This document shows positions 56,240 through 64,000 of a stretch of 64,000 nt of DNA, piece by piece; the first letter of the stretch is position 1, and every line of letters starts with the position of its first letter. The translations under genes were made by a program, and so were the position numbers. The notes under the pieces were generated by a model. The model saw only the letters and a list, made by a program, of their open reading frames with translations, was not told where the DNA came from and made no database searches. The stretch spans positions 1,488,001-1,552,000 of the forward strand of contig JAEPQZ010000003.1 in assembly GCA_016758905.1 (NCBI GenBank), given 5' to 3'. Source of the stretch: Umbelopsis isabellina. Its lineage: Eukaryota > Mucoromycota > Umbelopsidomycetes > Umbelopsidales > Umbelopsidaceae.

Positions 56240-57822
56240 CTATACATCCTTGATCCCATCTTCCAAATCAGCATATTCGGATTGAACATCATAATATTGC
56301 TGTTGCCGCGACGGAGGTAACAGTTTGAACTCCTGACTCTTTTCGTAAACCTTTCCGTTGCCTCTGGGAGGCATTGGTGAAGGGATCAGTATTGTCCACC
56401 ATGGGCTGAAAAGTTTGGCATTAGTACGATACCTGTACGACGTAACAGTACTGGCGGGGTAAACTCACTTTGTGTCGTTGACATTGAAGAACATTTTAAA
56501 GTTCTCTTTCCAACCAAAGTCATACATGCTAACGAAAATTTCTCCTTGACTTTTGTACAGACCCTTTTCATACTGATTATTATAGAATTCCACAGTAGTT
56601 TGGCCGGTCATGAGCTAAAGGGACAATTTTGGTCAATCGCAGCTTTCAGTAACAATGTCATTTTTTGAAAAACTTACAAGATAATAGTGCCATCCACACA
56701 ATCCAGCTAACAAACCAGATAAAATATGAGCACCTACCGACTCTCAACCAAATAATCAGTAAAACAAAACGACTTACATATGGCAAGTCCCATGCAGATG
56801 GCCAGAATATACGAGAATGCTACCATAGGTCTAGGATAATAGTATGGCCACTGTGCAACAGAATTAAAATGTGCCGTCGGGATAAAATAATCAGGCACAG
56901 CATGGAGATCTAAAAATACTTTACCTCAGTGTTGATGAAATCCAACGTTATTATAAATGGTTGCCAAGACACTGCCACAAAATAGAATGCTGATATCACC
57001 ATGTATGTCATGAAAAGCACAAAGTATCGATGATTGTTATGGCCAACGCAATTGTGAATCCAAGGGCCTATTCAACGGAAGCTGGTTAATCGACTCGGAG
57101 ACATAGCAGCTGAAAACCCCGCGCTAAAAAAATTATAATATCTCACTTACAATGATGATCGAATTTCAGCACACAAGCGTTGCATACAGAGCAATGGTGA
57201 GCACGTTCAGGCTTTGGTAAATGACCTGTTGAAAGCAAAAGAGTTGGTGTTAATTTTAAAAAATGATAAGGGGGTTGTGCAACCCATCATTTCTAGCCAT
57301 CATATTTTGCACAATTACATTTTTTACAGGTCTTGGGATAAACTGAGTACTCTTCCAATTCCAGAAGCACCTCTCGTATTGAAGCTTCTGAATCTTCCTG
57401 TTGATACGACAAGATAAAAAAGACATGAATTGGGTCAGAATTGATAAAGTTACTTTAAAAAGTGTTGTCAAGTTATAGGTTCTCATAATCAGTACCTGAT
57501 GTAATGGTTCGGCATAAGACGGATCACGGTCCTCAGCAGCATGCCTCAATCGAGGATCGGATGGAGCTCGGTCCAGCACATTGCCAGGGGGAGTGACGAT
57601 GGCCATGTAATAGTGAAAGAAAATACAATAAACCATGTACATGCTCCATCCAAACATAGTAGCTATATACATTTTGCCAAAGATTCCGGCTTCAAACCAC
57701 TGGTGGTTATATGGGAAGATCACCAGATAGTAGCATAGAACGCACATTGCCAGTAAAGCCAATGCGATGGCTATGAAAACTGGGCCAATCCTGTTGATGG
57801 CTCTATCTACAATGTGCACCAT
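56240..57822 (-). CDS. DHHC-type protein S-acyltransferase (palmitoyltransferase) 2
   Basis: Second palmitoyltransferase in the window, not closely similar to the first. Eight exons on the minus strand (57496-57822, 57328-57397, 57151-57225, 56925-57067, 56779-56850 within one base, 56678-56706, 56469-56614, 56240-56405) give 342 residues. Two N-terminal helices ([20 protein letters not shown] and [17 protein letters not shown]) precede the Cys-rich domain: [34 protein letters not shown]. TTxE is present ([10 protein letters not shown]). The tail contains [20 protein letters not shown]. The canonical splice model gives PKTCHLPKP and so lacks the usual first zinc Cys two residues before the second; the 57328 junction may be wrong. 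An intron interrupts the catalytic Cys codon (CAT CAT T|GC CCT). Confidence 0.88.
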
Positions 57823-57998
57823 TGGAATTGAAGGAAGAGCGGAGGTGAAGCTAAGGAAAAACAATGTGAGGCTGAGATGGGCCCAAAATTTCTATTTTTG
57901 TAGCGGCCGAGAATGCCATTTATAACAACACACTCGCCACCTTCAAAACAGAAATACTACTTTCTTTCACTCAACCACTTGGTTCTTTCTTTAATCAA
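57823..57998. promoter_or_regulatory. Shared divergent promoter, DHHC gene 2 / secreted glycoprotein
   Basis: 176 bases between ATGs. A CT-rich tract (about 57955-57990) leads into the glycoprotein ATG. No specific element is recognised. Confidence 0.45.
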
Positions 57999-59658
57999 AT
58001 GCGTGTCTCTCTGTCAGTGCTGGCCTTAGTGGCTTCAGTTGCTTTGACTTCAGCTCTGCCTGTCGACTCCTTCAATGCTTATCACGAAGACGCAGCTCAT
58101 GTAACTACTACTGCTACTACTACTAAGGCAGCCACTACCACCAAGAAGGCAACCACTACCACTAAGAAAGTCACTTCCACCAAAACTTCATCTTCTCCTA
58201 CTTCTCATCCTACCGCTCCATTTGGTAGAGAAATTTCTGTGAAGAGCACAGCCGACTTCTGTCTATTCCTTCCTCCCACCCCCGGTGCTGATGTAGCTAC
58301 TACTGAGGACTTTGGTGTTCTTTACTGTGCTAAGGGCACTGCTGGTGCTCCCGGCGCAAAGACTTTCCCCAGTGGATTTATTACCACAAGTCACTTTGCA
58401 AAGTCTTCCAGCTATATTCAAGTGACTGGTTACCTCGATCGAACCAAGTACAAGCTTAAGGCTTCGGATGAGGGTGGTACGTTGCAAATTTAATTGCTAG
58501 TGATCTCTGATTGGTCGCCATGAACTGGGCGGCCCTTTGAGGGAGTTTCCAATTTTTTATTTTTATTTTTATATTCAGGGCATTAACATTCATCATGCTT
58601 TTCAAACAGGTCAATATGATAACCATGGTAACGGCAAGCCTACCGGTGCCCAATGTAAGGGATACAACTACTTTGTGTCTCTGATCGAACCAGCCAACAA
58701 CCGTTTCTGTATTCGTTGCTGCCAAAACAAGGTCAGTGCAGCTTTGATTCCCTTCAGCCCCAGTAAATGTTTTGTCCATCACTTTTATTAACGCATGCCT
58801 TTCCCATCACAGGTTGACTGTAACACTGGTAGATCTGGTTACGGCTGTGAACGTGTTGTTCCCGGAGATTATAGCCAGTCATCTTCCCATTCCAACACTG
58901 ACTACGCCAGTGTCCTTGATGAAATTAGCTATGGTCATATCAACGCCATCGAACCTACTAACAACAACACTGCCAACACTCCCCTTCTTGCTTTCCCACC
59001 CGAGATTACTAAGCTCGAGACTCTTTCCGAAGATGAGACTGTTGAGCAATTCAAGGCTGAATGGACCTCATTTGTTAGCCAGCTCAAGACCAGTTATCCT
59101 AACAGTGTATCTGACATTGAGGCTTTGGATAATGCCACCGAAAACATTACTGATGTCGAAGGTTGGCATCAATTCATTGCTCTTCTCAAGACAAAGGTTG
59201 ACGGCTATTTGTATCCTGGAGAAAGCAGCGACGATGACACTGACAACAACACTGCTCCTGCCGCTGCTCCTGCTACCAACGAGAACGATGCTAGCGTCTG
59301 GCATGAGGATGATATCACCCCACCTACCGACAACACAGCCACTTCGGACGATACCGACGGCAGTGATTCTACATCTGATGCTGATAACGATACCGCCGAC
59401 ACTGATCCCCCCACCACCAGCAACGATGAAGAAGTTAACAACGGTACCAACTCGACTGGCACCGTGTCTGATTCCTTTGATGATTATGTGACAGTTCAAG
59501 ATCTCGATACCGAGTTGAACAGCAAGTTTGATGCTTTCGAAAGCAAGCTTCTTGATGAAATTAAGTCTATTATTAACAACCAAGGATCATCCGCCACCAC
59601 CGATGACAGCACTGTCAGTCCTTCCGATAGCACTCACAACAACCAAGCTACTTGGTAG
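57999..59658 (+). CDS. Secreted Thr/Ser-rich glycoprotein (macrophage-activating-glycoprotein-like)
   Basis: Three exons (57999-58476, 58610-58731, 58813-59658) give 481 residues. A signal peptide (MRVSLSVLALVASVALTSAL) is followed by a Thr/Lys mucin-like stretch (TTTKKATTTTKKVTSTKT). The folded part has DFCLFLPPTPGADV, FGVLYCAKGT, and KGYNYFVSLIEPANNRFCIR, then CCQNKVDCNTGRSGYGCERV, a Cys pattern typical of a fungal secreted glycoprotein family annotated as macrophage-activating. The C-terminal half is acidic with Asn/Thr/Asp repeats and many N-glycosylation sequons. Codon bias suggests high expression. No hydrophobic GPI tail is seen. Function is unknown. Confidence 0.82.
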
Positions 59659-60752
59659 ACTAGATAATACAGTAGATTGATGCTTGGCTTCTCATCCCCC
59701 TTTCCCCTTTACCACACAACAATCAATTTGTATAACATACACTCATTTTCCCCGTCGATCCGAACCCTTTGAGTACAACCTATTTATTTGGTGCGACCTC
59801 AAATGCATTTCATATCTGCTTTTTCATACCTACACGAAATAAAAATACACATACGGCAGCATCAGTTTTGCTAGCTTTTTTTTTTTATTCAAAAAAAGTT
59901 GTCGACGAGCATTTTTAGTTGGGATCATGGAACTTAACGAGGCTTGGCACGCCCATGAATTATGAGGATTGTTTGTATAATTATAGCAGACTTTCTTTAC
60001 TGGATCGCTTTGTGCATGTATAAAAATAACTTTTTGCCCATTTCATATTGGTGAACCGCTTTATGCAATCAGTTACACAACACAAGCAATGGAAGAGGGA
60101 TCTCAGACAAGGCAATTTCCATAAGAGTGTACAAAACCAATCGACCGGATCTTACACCACGAATTCTGCCAAGATATGTGTACAAGAAAAAATTGCGAAT
60201 GAACACTTTTAAAAAACAGCATAATATATTAACCTGCCACTTTGTCTAGTTGTTAATATGCACATTTTCCAAACAAGGCAACTACGCCGCACAAACCGGC
60301 AGCGGTCCGCTACTGGCTGGTTACAGTCAATATTTGCAATATTCATGTCCAAAATAGCCAAATCCTTTAAATTATCGCATCGAAAAGGTAATTTTATTGT
60401 CAAGACTGCGAATGAGACAGAAAGAAAAAAAAGTACAAGCAAAAGAGGGAATATTTGGTTGGTTAGTGTTTAGAAAAGAAAGAAGAAAAAATGTCATGTA
60501 GAGGTTTTTGGTAAAGGGAAAAAAAATAAAATAATAATGACCATGATTATCTTGCTTGGGATGTTGTTTAAATAGAAGAGAGTTCAAAAAAAAATAAATG
60601 CGAAATCATGTCCAAAGAGATAGATTAGAAACGAAAAATCAGAAAAAGTGGTTGCATTAAGTGTAGAAAATTGTTATAATGTTGTAAAACAAAAGAAAAA
60701 ATAAACATCATCATCAAAAACTCCTGAATAACCCTTGGAGAACACCGGTTTT
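59659..60752. other. 1.1-kb spacer between convergent glycoprotein and HMGR genes
   Basis: It should contain two 3' UTRs. A/T homopolymer runs are frequent (for example about 59877-59896, 60424-60430, 60519-60526). Short frames show no motif. Nothing else is recognised. Confidence 0.4.
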
Positions 60753-63700
60753 CTATTTCTTCAACAGGCATTCAAAGTTTTGACTTGATGGGGCGGCAGT
60801 GATATTTGCGCCTGACACTGGCGTTGGTGCAGGTGTAACGACAGGAGCGGTTGTCGCTGCTGCTCCTGGTGCAGCACGGTTATGAGCCATATGAGCCCGA
60901 ACCAAGTGACCAGCGGCAAGAGCAGCACATAATGAAAGCTCACCAGCCATGACTGATGCGCAGATAATTCGTGCCAATCGTTGAGCATTCTTGCCAGGTT
61001 CTTCAGGGTGAGGTCCGCGAACACCAAGCATATCAAGCATGGATTGTTGAGGAGGCAAAATCGTTCCACCGCCAATGGTACCAACTTCAACACTAGGCAT
61101 AGTACAAGAGATGTGCAAATCAGTGCCATTATTGACAGCCTTCATCAATGTGATACAGTTGGAACTCTCAACGTTTTGAGCGGGATCTTGGCCAGTGGCA
61201 ATATAAACAGCAGTGAGAATGTTGGCAGCGTGAGCATTGAAACCACCAACTGAACCAGCCATAGCAGAACCAACCAAATTCTTGCTAATGTTCAATTCAA
61301 CCAAGGCAGCAACAGTAGTCTTGAGCGTCTTTTCAACAACTTCACCAGGGATAATAGCTTCAGCAACCACAGATTTTCCACGGCCGTCAATCCAGTTAAT
61401 GGCAGCTGGCTTCTTATCAGTACAGTAGTTTCCGGACAGTGAAATGATTTGCATATCAGGGAATCTTTCTGCAATGCAAGCAAGTGCCTTTTCGGATCCC
61501 TTGGAAATCATGTTCATACCCATGGCATCACCAGTGGTGGTTGAGAATCGAATGAAAACAAGCTTTCCAGCAAGAGTAACCTTGAGTTTACGAAGACGAG
61601 CAAATCTTGAAGTGGAGTTGAAGGCATCCATGACTTCTTGTCTACCGTATTCTTCAACCCATCTCTTACATTCTGCAGCTTGTGTAATATTGGGGAACTC
61701 AACACAAGGTCCACGCGTCATACCATCGGCTGTCAACACAGTAGTAGCACCGCCACCAGCATTGATGGCCTTACAACCACGAGCAGCGGAAGCAACCAAA
61801 CATCCTTCAGTAGTAGCCATAGGGATGTGAATACTTTCACCATCAATGATCATAGGTCCTAAAATGAGTTTGAATGGGATTAGTCAGCTACAATCCTGGC
61901 GATCTATGACATTTAACAAACGCCAGATCCACTTACCAGCAACACCAACGGGAATAGGCATATAACCAATAACGTTTTCACAGCAAGCACCCATCACCTT
62001 GGAGTAATCATAATGTTCCACGGGAAGAGCACTAGCTTCCAGAGTCTTGGTCATAGAAGCACGCGAGATCAAGCTACGTCGGACCTTAACAGCACGTTCA
62101 AAGTCCTGAAGGACCTTTTCTAAAGCATATGGAGCAATCTTTCCAGCTTGGCAAAGCTGAACGACTTCCTCATCACTAACTGAGTTGGGACCTTCTTCAG
62201 GGTTCTTCAAGATAACCTGGCATTCTTCAATAGGGCGAATGACCTTGGAATGCAAGATAGAAGCACGACGATGGTGACGATGAGCTTCGTGACGGACGAC
62301 AGGGGAAGATGGAACTGAAGGGCCTTCGACCTTGGTAGGAACAACATTGGTGACAGATATTTTTTGCTTATCGGAAAGTTCAATAAATGGAGCAATGTTC
62401 TCAGATACAATGGTCTTCTTTTCCTTGGCTTGATGCTCAACCAATTGCTTTGGTTGTTTGGCAACGTTGAACAAATAGGTGTTCAAAAACAGAGAAACAA
62501 CCAAGGCAAGGCACAACCATTTGCTAATGACGGGATCTTGAATATAATCAGAGTAAGAGCTGAACATGTAGTTCAGGGGCTTCTCCAAGAACTCAGGAAG
62601 AACGTAATAGCTATGATCAACAACGTGGAACTTGAGGGGCGATGAAACTTCAACCACCAAAGGCAACAAGCTTTTGGCCGATTGCTTATGCTGGGCGAAA
62701 AGGGCATTAAGCACGGTTGAGACTGCTGGGTCACTGATGTCGACTCGGGGGGAAGCGGTGGAGGACGGGAAAGTACAAAGTTCCAAAAAGTGCATGACCA
62801 AGAAACCAACAATCATGAGGAGCTTGACACGTCCAATAATAGGTCCATCAACATTTTCACCGGTCTTGCTGTGAGAAGCTTGCTTTTCAGATTGGAAAGC
62901 CTTCAATACAGTTCGGCGGATATGAACAGGATTGGTGTTTCCAGTTTGAGCAGTGCCAGTCTTGACACCACCAGCAACATCGTTGGTGCTATTGATTTCC
63001 TTAATTCGTCTCAACTAAAAACAAAGTTTTCCAGAAAACAGGAAACGTTTTAGTCCATATTCGGTGAGCTTCACCAGTTATTTTCAATTAAAAAAAAAAA
63101 AAAAAAACCAACCTCAAGCTTGAGAGCCAAGACGGCAGTATACCAAGTGAACATGATGATGAAATCATACGCAAGCAAAATGGCGCTCAACAAGCAAAAT
63201 TCTCTCAAGCCATCGATACCGGATTTAGCACCAAGAGCAAGAACAAAAATTTCCATAGAGCATTCACGGGCCACGGAGAGAGCCACAGCATCGACAGCAC
63301 GGATAACGGTCTCGTGAACATTTTGCTTGCTAATGGAAGTTTGTTCACTAGTTTGAAGTACCCGCTTGGTCAATTTGTAAGGGCGTTCAAATCCGATGGT
63401 GACCACCAAAAATGGGATAGCTTCGGCCAAAACGACAGGATAGACATCGACGCCAAGGTAATGGACAGTAAGCAAAGCTAGCATGAACGAGAAAAATCCG
63501 GAGGCGATAACAGCAGTGGCTAAAAAGAGTACACAAGCCAAATTAGATTTTCAAAGACACAAACCATACATACGACCAAAAGAAAAAAAAAAACTCAAAA
63601 GCTTACCCAAGGTATACTTTGAACCCATGGCTCTCATATTAGTGTAGAGAGAAACAAAGGTTGTAATCATCATAATATAACCGCCCAAGATGACGATGAT

Positions 63701-64000
63701 GTCAATATTGTCGGCATCCGAGATGAGTTCGCGAATTCTATAAACCACGTTGCGGGCAATGATATAAAGCCAAACAAAGGTATTTTGCTGTTGATCATCG
63801 GCAGACGATTGAGAAATGAGAGCACCTGGTGGAAGGGTAGCAACCTTCTCAGCCCATTGTTCTGCTAATTGAGGGCGAATATTTCCAGTGGCATTGAAAG
63901 CATATGAGAGTACCAACGCTTCTATTTTCTTTTCGTCTTCACCAAGTTTGAACTGGTGGGCATTGGCTTCGAAATCACGCTTCACGGTACCGGTCAAATC
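60753..64000 (-). CDS. HMGR: HMG-CoA reductase, N-terminus beyond window edge
   Basis: ER membrane enzyme reducing HMG-CoA to mevalonate, the committed step to sterols and, in Mucorales, carotenoids and trisporoids. Four exons on the minus strand (63607-64000 partial, 63113-63519, 61937-63014, 60753-61858) give 994 residues in the window. The membrane part carries sterol-sensing-like helices ([21 protein letters not shown]; then [20 protein letters not shown]). The linker is rich in charged residues. Catalytic motifs are [53 protein letters not shown], and the His in [12 protein letters not shown] long Ala/Thr/Pro tail of about 40 residues follows. The intron after exon 2 starts GTTGGT. The linker and catalytic part are full length; the first helices are missing. 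Confidence 0.96.

Noticed and set aside
59068-59583. Long minus-strand frames opposite the secreted glycoprotein
   Set aside because: Shadows of the Asp/Thr/Asn-repeat coding sequence; no domain or splice support.
1-64000. Mobile elements, virus-like copies or CRISPR arrays
   Set aside because: No reverse transcriptase, integrase, transposase, capsid or terminal-repeat pattern was recognised by eye; the only repeats are a CA microsatellite, homopolymer runs and short hairpins.

Overview
This window looks like a gene-dense stretch of nuclear DNA from an early-diverging fungus, most likely Mucoromycota (Mucorales-like). The evidence is AT-rich DNA, many short introns (about 55-105 nt, usually GT-AG), tandem and divergent genes with short spacers, and a fungal gene set that includes lineages often lost in yeasts: RAD51C, MOB4/phocein, an NlpC/P60 hydrolase and a U12-type intron. 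I see no rRNA, no CRISPR and no recognisable transposon or virus-like element. There is one tRNA (Gln, CUG).

Layout. 1-3305: 3' part of the RNA polymerase III second-largest subunit (+). 4055-4889: bHLH factor (-). 6562-7125: Ser-rich cell-surface protein (-). 7470-11069: Sec7-PH Arf exchange factor (+). 11400-14593: secreted subtilase (+). 14954-16349: conserved protein of unknown function (-). 16537-17633: Golgi-type glycosyltransferase (+). 17890-19053: MOB4/phocein (+). 19251-21128: polynucleotide kinase/phosphatase (-). 21347-21962: Cys-rich GPI-type protein (+). 23488-27408: RasGEF (+). 27625-28560: DENR (+). 28821-30594: Sso-type syntaxin (+). 30820-32120: BCD1 (-). 32220-34054: RAD51C (+). 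34555-36130: amidohydrolase (-). 36258-38019: PWP1 (-). 38420-40928: SLC45-type sugar transporter (+). 41112-41260: remnant of a dehydrogenase (-). 41658-42541: membrane protein (-). 42818-43809: NlpC/P60 hydrolase (-). 45394-45465: tRNA-Gln (-). 45844-47406: DHHC acyltransferase (-). 47527-49411: DNA polymerase delta subunit 2 (+). 49528-51091: phosphatidylserine decarboxylase (-). 51235-51860: Pro-rich membrane protein (+). 52384-53810: Yap1-like bZIP (+). 54391-55758: UNC93-like transporter (+). 56240-57822: second DHHC acyltransferase (-). 57999-59658: secreted glycoprotein (+). 60753 to the right edge: HMG-CoA reductase (-).

The genes are mostly independent housekeeping functions: transcription, DNA repair and replication, membrane traffic and lipid modification, ribosome and snoRNP biogenesis, translation re-initiation, sterol and phospholipid synthesis, and cell surface. 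No operon-like pathway cluster is evident. Several divergent pairs share spacers of only 99-220 bases, so shared promoters are likely.

The most notable observations come from splicing. Exon models were joined by hand and checked for reading phase. The RasGEF gene needs an AT-AC intron with textbook U12 signals (ATATCCTTT donor, TTCCTTGAC branch site). Three genes need GC-AG introns, all with a GCAAGT donor. One DHHC gene places its catalytic cysteine on a 12-nt exon. A bacterial-type NlpC/P60 hydrolase interrupted by four spliceosomal introns and a 328-residue orphan family with conserved-looking motifs are the best candidates for new protein biology.
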